From the NCBI GenBank assembly GCA_903880005.1, contig CAIRNV010000107.1, positions 1 to 44,787 on the forward strand: a DNA stretch of 44,787 bases, in the 5' to 3' direction. Shown here in pieces: positions 26,012-35,348 of this stretch (position 1 is the stretch's first letter; each line of letters starts with the position of its first letter). Source of the stretch: an uncultured Verrucomicrobiota bacterium. GTDB taxonomy: Bacteria; Verrucomicrobiota; Verrucomicrobiia; Limisphaerales; UBA9464. The notes beneath the pieces were generated by a model. It had not been told where the DNA came from, made no database searches, and worked only from the letters and a program-made list of their open reading frames with translations. Position numbers and translations under genes: made by a program.

Positions 26012-26935
26012 TCACTCCATCAACTCAAAGCCCCCCGGCCACAGCCGCGCCCTCAACCCCCATGGCAGGCTCCGCTTGCTCGCCTCGTGCCCGTACTCGT
26101 ACCCCATGACCACCGGCACGCCCAACCCGCCCAGCAGCTCCCTCGCGATCTCGCCCAATTCCAGCCAACCCCCGCGCCGGTCCGCCGGCCCGCAATCCGT
26201 GAATTGCCCCAGCACCACCGCCGAAACCCGCGCCAGGCAACCCGCCAACCGCAACTGCACCAACAAGCGATCCACCCGGTGCAAGTGCTCGTGGATGTCC
26301 TCCAGCACGAGGATCGCGCCATCCATCACGGGCAGGTGGCTCGTCCCCATCAAGGAACCCACCAAGGACAAGCACCCGCCCACCAACGGCCCCTCGGCCG
26401 ACCCAGGCACGATCACCTCCCAAGGCTTTCCCTCGGGATTGCCAAGGTCCAAGCCCCTCGTCTCCCCCTCCACCAACCTCCAGAAGGACGCCTCCGTGAA
26501 GGCGTCCACGCCCGACGCCAGCTCCACCCCCGCCATCGGGCCCGAGACGCTCACCAACCCGCACCGGGCCAACAGGGACAACTGCAACGCGGTCACGTCG
26601 CTATAACCCACCACCCACTTCGGGTCCCGTCGCACGGACTCCACGTCCACCCCTTCCAGCAACCGGCCGCACCCATACCCGCCACGCACCGCCATCAACA
26701 TCCGTACCTCAGGATCCGCCAGCATCGCGTTGAGGTCCGACAACCTCTCCGCATCCGTCCCCGCGAACGCCCCGTGCCGCGACCTGGCATGAGCCCCGAT
26801 CTTCACCCGATACCCGCGCGCCTCCAACGCCCGCCGTCCCGCATCCACGCGTCCGGGGTCCAGCGGCGCGCCCGCCGGGCAGATCAACCCGACCGTATCC
26901 CCCGGACGCAACGGCCTAGGCCTCGTCAACCTCAT
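26012..26935 (-). CDS. LD-carboxypeptidase (peptidase family S66)
   Basis: Peptidoglycan-recycling peptidase that removes the terminal D-alanine from muropeptide tetrapeptides. About 307 residues. The nucleophile serine is in VVGYSDVTAL, with the Glu in VLEDIHEHLHRVDR and the His in YEYGHEASKRSLPWG, so the Ser-Glu-His set is intact; RGGYGCGRLL is the usual preceding motif. No signal peptide is seen, so it is cytoplasmic. The ATG at 26935 or the one at 26944 could be the start. It follows hpt by about 40 bases. Confidence 0.9.
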   Translation of the reverse strand: MRLTRPRPLRPGDTVGLICPAGAPLDPGRVDAGRRALEARGYRVKIGAHARSRHGAFAGTDAERLSDLNAMLADPEVRMLMAVRGGYGCGRLLEGVDVESVRRDPKWVVGYSDVTALQLSLLARCGLVSVSGPMAGVELASGVDAFTEASFWRLVEGETRGLDLGNPEGKPWEVIVPGSAEGPLVGGCLSLVGSLMGTSHLPVMDGAILVLEDIHEHLHRVDRLLVQLRLAGCLARVSAVVLGQFTDCGPADRRGGWLELGEIARELLGGLGVPVVMGYEYGHEASKRSLPWGLRARLWPGGFELME

Positions 26936-26973
26936 GCGTCCCATCCTGCGCGCCCCCGTGCCCCGCGTCACGC

Positions 26974-27534
26974 TCACGCGCCCGCCCGTAGCACGTACAC
27001 GGACGGGTAATTCGTCCGCCACGACCGGTCATCCATCCCGTACCCGGTGAACCATTCCCGCCCCTCGTACCGGAACGCCGCATGGTCCGGCGTGTGGAGG
27101 CTCTCCGGGATCACGCGATGCACCAGCACCGCCGTTCGCACCGACGCCGCGCCCCGGGCCCGGCACAACGACGTCAGCTCCGCCAACGTCCGTCCCGAGT
27201 CGCAGATGTCGTCCACCACCAGCACCTCCCGGCCTGACAGGTCCGCGTCCAGGCCCTCCACCTTCAACTGGGACGCCATTTGGCCGTTCACGCCGACCTC
27301 GTAGCCCCGGCAGCGGCAGTAGGCGGCCTCCACGGACACCGGGATCGCCTTGAGCAGGTCGGCGAAGAAGAAAACCGCGCCCCGCAGGACGCACAGCGCC
27401 AGCACCTGCTGGCCGCCCCGCCCGAGGACGTCCCCCGCCCACGGCGCGATCTCCGCCGCCACCCGTGCCACCCCCGCCGTCACGGCCTCCGCCGTGAACA
27501 CCTCGTCGTAATGCTCAGGAACCGGTCTCGTCAT
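26974..27534 (-). CDS. hpt: hypoxanthine phosphoribosyltransferase
   Basis: Purine salvage: hypoxanthine (and usually guanine) plus PRPP gives IMP or GMP. The 186-residue length is normal. The PRPP motif is VLVVDDICDSGRTL (about 115-128), with VLRGAVFFFADLL near the N-terminus. The start at 27534 has GGAGG 6 bases upstream. It overlaps the SIS gene by 20 bases, so these genes form one minus-strand operon. A purine-scavenging cluster lies divergently at 30375-38640 and could supply its substrate. Confidence 0.94.
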   Translation of the reverse strand: MTRPVPEHYDEVFTAEAVTAGVARVAAEIAPWAGDVLGRGGQQVLALCVLRGAVFFFADLLKAIPVSVEAAYCRCRGYEVGVNGQMASQLKVEGLDADLSGREVLVVDDICDSGRTLAELTSLCRARGAASVRTAVLVHRVIPESLHTPDHAAFRYEGREWFTGYGMDDRSWRTNYPSVYVLRAGA

Positions 27535-28585
27535 GTGCGTCCTCCCATCTTGAAATCCCATACAACCCGCCGTCCATCCCCTTCCCCGGCCAGTTCACTT
27601 GGTCCACCCCCAACCGCCGCGCCAATCCCACCAGCACCGGGTTCAACAGCAACTCGGCCGCGAGCGGCGCGAGATCCCCGTCCCCAGGCAACGGCACCCG
27701 CCGCACCCTCAACCCCGCCTGCCTCGCCACCCCCTCGGCCCGTCGCGACACCGCGCAGTCCCCCAACACCCACAATGGCTCAGGCCTCGCCACCAACTGC
27801 TGCAAGGGCCCGTGCGCCAACCCCAGAAAGTCCACCATCCGCGGCCCGCGCCAGTACAAGCCCTCCACGAACTTCGCCACCACGTTCTCCGCGCACCCGC
27901 CCAACCCGGGCCCCGTCGCCAAAACGAAGCCACCCCGGTGCGCCTCCAACTCCGCCGCCATCGCCTCCAGCATCTCCCCGGGCCACGGCCCGGCGCCCCA
28001 CTCGTCCAGCCTCCCCACGATCGCGCCCGAGGGCGGCAGGTCGTTCCCTGGCACCGACGCCACCAGGCGCCACGCCGCCGCGAAGCCACACAACGGCCCG
28101 ACCAGCCGCACGAGGATCGTGTACTCGTCCTCCACCGGGAATCGTTCCACGCGGCATCCCTCCACGCCCAGGCGTCGCAGCCACGCGGCCCGCTCGGGGC
28201 GTCCCGCGCGCTCTTGGCCCTCCTCCGTCGCGGCCGTCACCAGCACCACCGATCCAAAGCCCGCGCGCCTCCCCAGGGGGACTTGGGCGTTCGCGGCGAG
28301 CCCTTGGCTGAACACCACCAAGGTTCGCCCCCGGCAGGACGGGCCGGGGAACGCCGGTTCCAGGAACGCCGACAACGGCTCGAACCACGCCGGCACGGAC
28401 GTGTGCCGCCGGAGCAACCCCACCAGGTACCGCGCGTGCGCCTCCGAGCTGCCCACGCCCGTCGCCACCACCCCGCCCGCGCATGGGGCCCATGTCGACA
28501 CCGGCGGGGACAACATCACCTGGCGGGCCAACGGCCACGCCTCCGCCGCGCGCCGCTCCATCAACCCATGCCCCATCGCGTCCAT
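27515..28585 (-). CDS. double SIS-domain protein (sugar isomerase-like)
   Basis: Predicted 356-residue cytoplasmic protein with two SIS domains. The first shows VVATGVGSSEAHARYL; the second shows VLATGPGLGGCAENVVAKFVE and GLAHGPLQQLV, resembling the GlmS isomerase and FrlB-type deglycases. A phosphosugar ligand is likely; the reaction is unknown. It begins 6 bases after the GTP cyclohydrolase-like gene and overlaps hpt, so it is tied to nucleotide metabolism by position. The ATG at 28561 is an alternative start. Confidence 0.8.
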   Translation of the reverse strand: MDAMGHGLMERRAAEAWPLARQVMLSPPVSTWAPCAGGVVATGVGSSEAHARYLVGLLRRHTSVPAWFEPLSAFLEPAFPGPSCRGRTLVVFSQGLAANAQVPLGRRAGFGSVVLVTAATEEGQERAGRPERAAWLRRLGVEGCRVERFPVEDEYTILVRLVGPLCGFAAAWRLVASVPGNDLPPSGAIVGRLDEWGAGPWPGEMLEAMAAELEAHRGGFVLATGPGLGGCAENVVAKFVEGLYWRGPRMVDFLGLAHGPLQQLVARPEPLWVLGDCAVSRRAEGVARQAGLRVRRVPLPGDGDLAPLAAELLLNPVLVGLARRLGVDQVNWPGKGMDGGLYGISRWEDAHDETGS

Positions 28586-28591
28586 GGCCCG

Positions 28592-30205
28592 TCAATCCGA
28601 CACGTTGCGATCGTCGAGGAAGATCCACTTGTGCACCTCGATCCCGTGCGCGTTCAACGCCTCGGCATATTCCTTCTTCCGCACGAGGCTTGAAGGCGAG
28701 TTCATCACCATCTGGATCTTGCCCGTCGGGTAATGATGCCGCACCAGGCGCATGATCGAGTCGTAGTCCCGGCTGTCGTAGCCCACGCCGAGCTTCCGGT
28801 ACGACTCGTCGCTCGAAAACGACATCCCCTGCTCCGTCAACATCCGGTCCGTCGCATGCGCCCCGAAGCCCGCGCCGCGCCCGTCGAAGTACAGGAGGAA
28901 CACCGCCCCCACCCCGTAGTGGACGATGTGCTGGACCGACTTCTTGAACTTCACGCGGTTGTCCACGCTCACCAACGGGAGCCGGTTGAACAGCGACTCG
29001 CTCTGCACCCGGAGCACCGCCACGTCGTAGAGCAGGGGTTTCCCGTACGTCAGCACCACCATTTCCTGGCCCGTCACGATGTCGAAGTACACGTGGACCC
29101 GGAACCAGTAGGGGGTCGTGAGGAGCTCGGTCACCGCGGACCCCGGATGCCGCTCCTTGTGGCGGGCGAGGTTGCCAGGGTCGATCCGCACCAGCAGCCG
29201 GTTCCCGCGGATGACGTAGTAATCCTTCACCAACGGCGCGTCCCCCTCCATGAGGCGCTCCACGGGCGTCTCGCGGAACACCTCGTGGAAACGCGCCTCG
29301 GACAACACGACCTCGCCGTCCACCGGCTTCACGGGGAGGAAGTAGGAGGCCGCATAGATGAACCGCTGCGCTCCGGGAAGCGCGTGCGGCCGGAACGGCA
29401 TCACCGGCTCCGGCGGCAGCGCCCGCCTCACCTCGCCCGCCGTGGCCTGCTTCAGCTGGTGCCCCGAGTCGGCCTTCGACGCGAGGTACGCCACGTTGAA
29501 GGGCGACGGCTCGAACTCGAGCGCCTCCGTGCCCGCCACCACCAGGCCCTGGGCCGTCAACGCGGCCACCTTGTCCGGGTTGTTCGTCAACAACACGAAC
29601 GGTGCCCGGACCCCAAGCAGGAAGCAGACGTCCGCCACGTCCTCGTACCCGCGGTGGTCCTTCTTCAACCCCATGCACCGGTACGCCTCGAACGTCGAGA
29701 TGCGGTCGTGGGACGACTGCACCAGCATCCGGTCCCGCGCCTTGGCCACGTAGCCCACCCCGCGTCCCTCCTGCATCAGGTAGAACAAGATCCCGTTGCC
29801 CTTGCGCTGGATCACCTCCAGCGCCCCCTCCAGTTGCTGCACGCAATCGCAGTCGCATCCCCGCAGCGTCTCGCTCGTGATGCACGAGCTATGGATCCGC
29901 GCGTAGAGCACCGACGCCCCCGTGATCTCCCCCGCCGCCAGCGCGATCACATACCCCTTGTGGATCACGTCCTGGAACACATGCGCGGTGAACGGCCCCA
30001 TCCGCGTCTCCACCGAGCAGCTCGCGAGGAACAAGGTCGTGCCGCGCAACGGCCGGTCCTCCATCCCCGCGCGGTTCAACACCGAGCCCGCCGGGTGCTG
30101 CAATTGATCCACCAACTGCCGCAGGACGTCCGGCAACCGCGCCGCCTCGCCCTCCCCTTCCCCAGGCCTCGCCGAGTTCATTCCTTCATCGCACGCAGCC
30201 CGCAT
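28592..30205 (-). CDS. tandem GTP cyclohydrolase II-like protein
   Basis: Predicted 537-residue protein. The first half is a full GTP cyclohydrolase II domain: zinc cysteines C108, C119 and C121 with the usual spacing (HSSC...CDC), QEGRGVG (145-151) and VLLTNNPDKV. The second half repeats the fold (VHVYFDIVTGQEMVV to YFDGRGAGF, 442-446) but has SES where the zinc site should start, so it is probably inactive. The enzyme normally opens the GTP imidazole ring for riboflavin; no other riboflavin gene is nearby. Duplicated relatives such as URC1 act in pyrimidine breakdown, which is an alternative role. The start is uncertain; an ATG at 30181 is also possible. Confidence 0.85.
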   Translation of the reverse strand: MRAACDEGMNSARPGEGEGEAARLPDVLRQLVDQLQHPAGSVLNRAGMEDRPLRGTTLFLASCSVETRMGPFTAHVFQDVIHKGYVIALAAGEITGASVLYARIHSSCITSETLRGCDCDCVQQLEGALEVIQRKGNGILFYLMQEGRGVGYVAKARDRMLVQSSHDRISTFEAYRCMGLKKDHRGYEDVADVCFLLGVRAPFVLLTNNPDKVAALTAQGLVVAGTEALEFEPSPFNVAYLASKADSGHQLKQATAGEVRRALPPEPVMPFRPHALPGAQRFIYAASYFLPVKPVDGEVVLSEARFHEVFRETPVERLMEGDAPLVKDYYVIRGNRLLVRIDPGNLARHKERHPGSAVTELLTTPYWFRVHVYFDIVTGQEMVVLTYGKPLLYDVAVLRVQSESLFNRLPLVSVDNRVKFKKSVQHIVHYGVGAVFLLYFDGRGAGFGAHATDRMLTEQGMSFSSDESYRKLGVGYDSRDYDSIMRLVRHHYPTGKIQMVMNSPSSLVRKKEYAEALNAHGIEVHKWIFLDDRNVSD

Positions 30206-30374
30206 GCCATCCGTCTGCCCGCCGCCGCCGGCCGCGCCGCCGTGCGTCCTTCACGCCATCCACCCATCTGGCCCGCCGGTTGCTTCACCCTCAAACGCCC
30301 GCGTTGGCGGGTCCGCCGGTTCACAAATGACCCGGCGAAAGCACCGTGATGTCCATATTTAGCCTGCCTGCTCA
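30206..30374. promoter_or_regulatory. divergent intergenic region, likely promoters
   Basis: This 169-base gap separates the minus-strand GTP cyclohydrolase-like gene from the plus-strand TonB receptor, so both promoters should lie here. A CATATTTAG box 13-21 bases before the receptor ATG is the only AT-rich motif. No matched -35 box, riboswitch or ribosome site was seen. Confidence 0.35.
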
Positions 30375-32756
30375 ATGAAGACCCTCCTGCTCCCCGCCTC
30401 GCTCGCCAGCCTGACCTTCTCGGCCGGCATGCTGGCCCAATCCACCAACGCGACCCCCTCCAACCTCGACCGCATCGTCGTCGAGGGCATCCCGCTCGAG
30501 GAGCAGGTCGTCCCCACCGTGCGGCCCTTCAACTCCGTCTATGGCTCCGACCGCCCCATCCTCGAGACGCCGCGCAACGTCACCATCATCTCCCGCGAGC
30601 AACTCGACGCGATCAACATCTACGACGTGCGGGACTTCTCGAAGCTGACCTCCAGCTCGTACACCCGGTCCAACTTCGGCGCGCCCACCACCCCCGACAT
30701 CCGCACGCAGATCGCCGACACCTTCGTCAACGGCATGCGCCAGGGCCTCACCTCCAACGGCAACGGCCTGCCCGTCAACTTCAACTCCGTCGAGTCCGTC
30801 AACATCGTCAAGGGGCCCGCCTCCTCCGTCTATGGCCCCTCGCAGTACGTGGGCGGCTACGTGGACCTCATCACCAAGCGCCCCTTCTACGACGGCTACC
30901 ACGGCGAGGCGTCCACCACCTTCGGCATGTTCCAGCAACGCCGCTGGACCGTGGACGTGGGCGCCCCGCTCCCGGGCAAGACCGCCGCCTGGCGCCTCAG
31001 CTACGCCGGCGAGGACTCCGGCAGCTACTACTACGACGGCTTCCGGAAATCCCAGGCCGCCTATGGGGCGCTGTCATGGCAGCCCAACGAGAAGTACGAC
31101 GTCTTCTTCAACACCGAGTGGTACTGGGCCAACTACACCGAGAACTTCGGCGTGAACCGCCCCACCCAGCAGCTCATCGACAGCGGCCTCTACCAGACCG
31201 GCGTCAACAACAACCCCGCCCCGGACTTCGCCGCCTACCCCTTCGGCTACGTCGATGCCTCCGGGAACCCCATCTCCTTCTCCAACATCAACGTGCCCGC
31301 CGGAGCCGCCGCGCCCTCCTCCGACCCCCAAAACAGCCGCTGGGTCACCTCCGGCTACCCCGTCGTCAACCGCATCGACCCCGGGCCCCTCGTGAAGCTG
31401 GACCGCCGCCGCCGCCTCCTCCGTCCCGGCGACGACTCCGAGGGCTTCTCCTACAACGCCCAGGCCGTCCAGACCTACCACGCCTCCGACTCCGTGGACA
31501 TCGCCAACAACACGCTGTTCCGCTACGTCGATCGCCAGACCGAGTCCTCCTACTACTACTCCGAGATCATCGACCCCTCGTTGGCGATCGAGAACCGGAC
31601 GGAGGTCCGCATCAACCTCGAGAAGCACTCCATCAACACCGGCGCCGACGTCCGCTACCAGTACGTGCGCGCCTTCAACGACTTCTTCACCGAGCCCGCC
31701 AACGTCTGGGACCTCTCCCGCGACCTCTCCTACGTCAACATCCGCAACTCGGTCAACTTCCCCAACCCCTTCACGTCCGTGCCCGTCCCCGGCCATCCCG
31801 GGCGCTACTACACCCCGGACAACGGCGACTCCGGCATCTCGCACTCGCTCTTCACCGGGCCCTTCTACCAGCACGACTTCCGCATCACCGACCGCTGGTC
31901 CGTCCTCGGCGGCGGTCGCCTCAACGTCGTCAGCCTCGACTACTCCGACCCCGCCAAGTTCCTGCCCGGCGACTCCGTGACCCTCGGCCTCCCCAGCGCC
32001 AACGCCTCCACCGTCTATAAATTCACGCAACGCCTCTCCGGCTACTTCACCTATAACTGGTCCCAGAACCCGGTCGGCTCCGTCGGCAACGGCGGCGGCT
32101 ACACCACCGCCGGCCTGTCCCGGTTCGCCAACCGCAACCTCCGCAACGAGGCCCAGCTCTTCGAGGTGGGCTCCAAGGTCTCCCTCTACGACGGCAAGCT
32201 CTTCCTCGGCGGCGCCCTCTTCGAGCAGACCCGCGCCGACGCCCAGCTCAACCGCTCCGTCGTCGAGTTCAACACCCGCGGCTTCGAGGTCGAGGCCAAC
32301 TACCAGCCCACCCGTGAGTTCTACCTCACCCTCGGCTACTCCTACCTCGACTCCACCGTCAACCAACCCCAGTTCGACGTGGGCAACACCACCCTCACCT
32401 CCCCCGGCGACCGCTTCTTCGCGATGTCCGGCGACTCCTTCCGCCGCCAGGGCGTGCCTTCCCACCTCCTCAACTTCCTCACCACCTATCGCATCTACAA
32501 GGGACTCGGGGCCTCCGCCAACCTCGTCTTCACCTCCGAGATCAACAACAACGTCGCCGGCACGATCGTCATCCCCAACCAGTACACCCTCGACCTCACC
32601 GTCTTCTATACCGCCCCGCGTTGGGACGCCCGCGTCATGCTGATCAACCTCACCGACGAAAAGAACTGGTCCGCCCCCAACGCGGTCTATGGCAACGAGT
32701 CCATCGTCGCCGACCTCCCCTTCCGCCTCGAAGGCCGCGTCACCCTCAAGTTCTAG
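30375..32756 (+). CDS. TonB-dependent outer-membrane receptor
   Basis: Predicted 793-residue receptor with signal peptide MKTLLLPASLASLTFSAGMLAQ. A TonB-box-like DRIVVEG lies near residue 33; the plug domain follows (RNVTIISREQLDAINIYDV, VESVNIVKGPASSVYGP) and then the beta-barrel, ending VTLKF with the usual terminal Phe. It imports a large or scarce solute with TonB energy. Its place at the head of five purine genes suggests a nucleoside or purine-containing ligand. That is inference; the family alone would suggest a siderophore. Confidence 0.93.
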   Translation: MKTLLLPASLASLTFSAGMLAQSTNATPSNLDRIVVEGIPLEEQVVPTVRPFNSVYGSDRPILETPRNVTIISREQLDAINIYDVRDFSKLTSSSYTRSNFGAPTTPDIRTQIADTFVNGMRQGLTSNGNGLPVNFNSVESVNIVKGPASSVYGPSQYVGGYVDLITKRPFYDGYHGEASTTFGMFQQRRWTVDVGAPLPGKTAAWRLSYAGEDSGSYYYDGFRKSQAAYGALSWQPNEKYDVFFNTEWYWANYTENFGVNRPTQQLIDSGLYQTGVNNNPAPDFAAYPFGYVDASGNPISFSNINVPAGAAAPSSDPQNSRWVTSGYPVVNRIDPGPLVKLDRRRRLLRPGDDSEGFSYNAQAVQTYHASDSVDIANNTLFRYVDRQTESSYYYSEIIDPSLAIENRTEVRINLEKHSINTGADVRYQYVRAFNDFFTEPANVWDLSRDLSYVNIRNSVNFPNPFTSVPVPGHPGRYYTPDNGDSGISHSLFTGPFYQHDFRITDRWSVLGGGRLNVVSLDYSDPAKFLPGDSVTLGLPSANASTVYKFTQRLSGYFTYNWSQNPVGSVGNGGGYTTAGLSRFANRNLRNEAQLFEVGSKVSLYDGKLFLGGALFEQTRADAQLNRSVVEFNTRGFEVEANYQPTREFYLTLGYSYLDSTVNQPQFDVGNTTLTSPGDRFFAMSGDSFRRQGVPSHLLNFLTTYRIYKGLGASANLVFTSEINNNVAGTIVIPNQYTLDLTVFYTAPRWDARVMLINLTDEKNWSAPNAVYGNESIVADLPFRLEGRVTLKF

Positions 32757-32843
32757 CCCCGTACCCACCCTCCAGGCGGCCCGGACGGACACCCGTTCCG
32801 GGCCGCCCATCCTTCGCCGCCCGCACCGAGCCCTCGCCGCCCC

Positions 32844-33884
32844 ATGCGTCTCCCAGCCCTCCTGCTCCCCCTCGCGCTCACGATCCCCCTCCTCCCCTCC
32901 CGCGCCGCCCAACCGATCCGCCCCAAGGTCGTCGTCGTCGCCACCTTCGAGATCGGGGCCGACACCGGCGACAAGCCCGGCGAGTTCCAGTTTTGGGCCG
33001 AACGCGAGAACCTCTCGCAATCCCTTTCCCTCCCCCACCTCTCCCGGCCCCTCCGGTACTCCACCAACGGCGTCTTCGGGTGCGTCTCCGGCACCACCGT
33101 GCGTGCCGCCACCGAGATCCTTGCGCTCGGGTTGTCCCCGGAGCTTGACCTGTCCCGGACCTATTGGCTCGTCAACGGCATCGCCGGCGTGGACCCGGAG
33201 GACGCCTCGGTGGGCTCGGCGGCATGGGCGCTGAACGTGGTCGATGGCGACATCGCCTACGAGATCGACTCCCGCGACGCCCCGGCCACCTGGCCCTACG
33301 GGCTCGTGCCCATCGGGGGCAAGGCCCCCAACGTGATCAACCAGGACGCCACCTGGGCCCCAAAACCCATGGCTTGGCCCCTCAACGCGGGCCTCGTCCG
33401 CTGGGCCTTCGACCTCACCCGCGACACGCCCATGCCGGACTCCGACGCCGCCCGCGTCCATCGCGCCCTCTACACCTCCCACCCCGCCGCGCTCAGGCCC
33501 GCCTCGGTCCTCCTCGGCGACAGCCTCGGCTCGTGCCGCTACTGGCATGGCGCGGCCATGACGCGCTGGGCCAACGACTGGACCCGTCTCCACACCGCCA
33601 GCCAGGGCAACTTCGTCATGACCAACATGGAGGACCACGGCATCGCCCACGCGCTCCGGCAGCTCGACCGCATGCGAAAGGTGGACTTCAACCGCGTCCT
33701 CTTCCTCCGCACCGGCTCCAACTTCTGCACGCCGGCCCCGGGCAAGTCCGCCGCCGACTCCATGACCGAGGAATACAGCGGCATGTTGCCCGCCCTCGAG
33801 GCCGCCCACCGCGTCGGCAGCCGCGTCGTCCACGAGCTGGTTTCGCATTGGCCCAAGTACGAGTCCGCCCCACCCTCGCGCTAG
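32844..33884 (+). CDS. NUP-family purine nucleoside protein
   Basis: Predicted 346-residue exported protein (signal peptide MRLPALLLPLALTIPLLPSRAA). It matches the NUP family, first known as fungal purine nucleoside permeases: RPKVVVVATFEIGADTGDKPGEF, YWLVNGIAGVDPEDASVGSAAWA, GNFVMTNMEDHGIAHAL. Although called a permease, this protein has no membrane segments beyond the signal, and the motifs resemble the nucleoside phosphorylase fold, so a nucleoside-binding or -cleaving periplasmic role is more likely here. It follows the receptor by 87 bases. Confidence 0.85.
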   Translation: MRLPALLLPLALTIPLLPSRAAQPIRPKVVVVATFEIGADTGDKPGEFQFWAERENLSQSLSLPHLSRPLRYSTNGVFGCVSGTTVRAATEILALGLSPELDLSRTYWLVNGIAGVDPEDASVGSAAWALNVVDGDIAYEIDSRDAPATWPYGLVPIGGKAPNVINQDATWAPKPMAWPLNAGLVRWAFDLTRDTPMPDSDAARVHRALYTSHPAALRPASVLLGDSLGSCRYWHGAAMTRWANDWTRLHTASQGNFVMTNMEDHGIAHALRQLDRMRKVDFNRVLFLRTGSNFCTPAPGKSAADSMTEEYSGMLPALEAAHRVGSRVVHELVSHWPKYESAPPSR

Positions 33885-33940
33885 CCGCGTCGCCCCCGCC
33901 GGACGGCACGATCACGAAACGTCACGAGCCGCGTCCATCC

Positions 33941-35338
33941 ATGAAGCTCATCGCCCTGTTCATCACCCTCGTCGTCTCCATGGCCCGCGCCGACGACTTC
34001 GCGTCCCGGTTCGAGTCGTTCAAGGCCCAGGCCAGCCCGGCCGACCTTTACCGGCTCCTGTACGCCATGCCCAAGGCCGGCGACCTCCACCACCACGCGG
34101 GGGGCTGCTGGCGCATGGAGGACCTCTTCCAGGTCGCCACCAACGCCACGCGCAACGGCGGCAACCGCTTCTATACCCGGGTCAAGGCCGGCACATGCCC
34201 CGACGACGCCACCCCGTGGCGCCGCTTCACCACCATCGCCGCGTTCACCTGGAAGGGCCTCACCCCGTGCCAGCAATCCGAGTACCTCGCCCTCGACGAG
34301 CTGCCGCCCAACCTCCGGGCCGAGTTCATCGACTCCCTCCGCCTCGACAAGCCCGGCGAGGGCCGGCAGGAGTTCTTCGAGGAAATCTGGCCGCGCCTCG
34401 GCGCCCTGGGGCGAAGCATCGACGTCTTCCTGGAGATGACGGTCGAGACCATGAAGCGCTACGGGGCCGAGGGCGTTCGCTACCTCGAGCCGCAGACCCT
34501 CCCCATGGGCATGCTCGACGGCAACGGGGCCGTGGTGGACCCCGACGCATTGCATCAACGCCTTGCGCGTCGCCTCGCCCAACCCGACGCGCTCGCCACC
34601 GGCGTCGCCGTCCGCTGGCAGGTGGTGGTCATCCGCTTCCTCCCCACGGCCGAGCGCGCCGTCGAGGAGGCCTATGACTTCGTCTCGCGGCATCGGGACC
34701 TCTGGGTGGGCATCAACATGGCCGGACGCGAGGACAACGACAAAGGCCACCCCCGACGCTTCCTCGACGTCTATCGCCGGATGCGCCTACGACACCCTGG
34801 CGTGGGCCTCGCCATCCACGCCGGCGAGGTGGACGAGCCCAACGCGCACATGCGCGACACGCTCCTCCTCGGCGCCACGCGGCTCGGCCATGGCAACAAC
34901 CTCCTCACCGACGACGACCTCGTCCTCCACCTCCGTTCGCGCGTCGCCTTCGTCGAGGTCAACCTGGTCAGCAACCTCGTCCTCGAATACGTCTCGGACT
35001 ACCGCCAGCATCACTTCGCCGAGATGCTCCGCACCGGCATCCCCTGCGGCCTCTCCACCGACGACTCGGGCATGTGGGACTCCAACATGACCGACGAGTA
35101 CATGACGGCCGTCCGCGAGTTCAACCTGACGTGGGACGAGCTGGTCCAATGCGGGAGGGCCTCGCTCGAATGGTCCTTCGCGGAGCCGGCCCTGAAGCGA
35201 CGGCTGATGGAGGCCTACGAGCGCGACGTCCGCGCCTTCGAGCAGCGGTTCTCGGCGCCCGACTGGGCCCCGCTCCTCCAATCCGTGAAGCCCGTCGCCT
35301 ATGGCTTTGCAAGGCGCCGGTGGAACCTGGCTTTCTAG
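33941..35338 (+). CDS. exported adenosine deaminase (ADGF/CECR1-like)
   Basis: Predicted 465-residue protein with signal peptide MKLIALFITLVVSMARA. It shows the zinc deaminase motifs: GDLHHHAGG (about 48-55), GLAIHAGE (about 290), RLGHGNNL (about 315) and STDDSGM (about 373). It would deaminate adenosine to inosine. Most bacterial adenosine deaminases are cytoplasmic; the signal and length match secreted growth-factor-type enzymes. I chose the ATG at 33941 for the signal; the frame is open further upstream inside the NUP gene. Gaps of 56 and 10 bases to its neighbours indicate an operon. Confidence 0.9.
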   Translation: MKLIALFITLVVSMARADDFASRFESFKAQASPADLYRLLYAMPKAGDLHHHAGGCWRMEDLFQVATNATRNGGNRFYTRVKAGTCPDDATPWRRFTTIAAFTWKGLTPCQQSEYLALDELPPNLRAEFIDSLRLDKPGEGRQEFFEEIWPRLGALGRSIDVFLEMTVETMKRYGAEGVRYLEPQTLPMGMLDGNGAVVDPDALHQRLARRLAQPDALATGVAVRWQVVVIRFLPTAERAVEEAYDFVSRHRDLWVGINMAGREDNDKGHPRRFLDVYRRMRLRHPGVGLAIHAGEVDEPNAHMRDTLLLGATRLGHGNNLLTDDDLVLHLRSRVAFVEVNLVSNLVLEYVSDYRQHHFAEMLRTGIPCGLSTDDSGMWDSNMTDEYMTAVREFNLTWDELVQCGRASLEWSFAEPALKRRLMEAYERDVRAFEQRFSAPDWAPLLQSVKPVAYGFARRRWNLAF

Positions 35339-35348
35339 CCACGCCCCC

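Noticed and set aside
31074-33848. 924-residue minus-strand frame over the TonB receptor and NUP genes
   Set aside because: Low-complexity G/V/E-rich product antisense to two genes with clear domains and signals.
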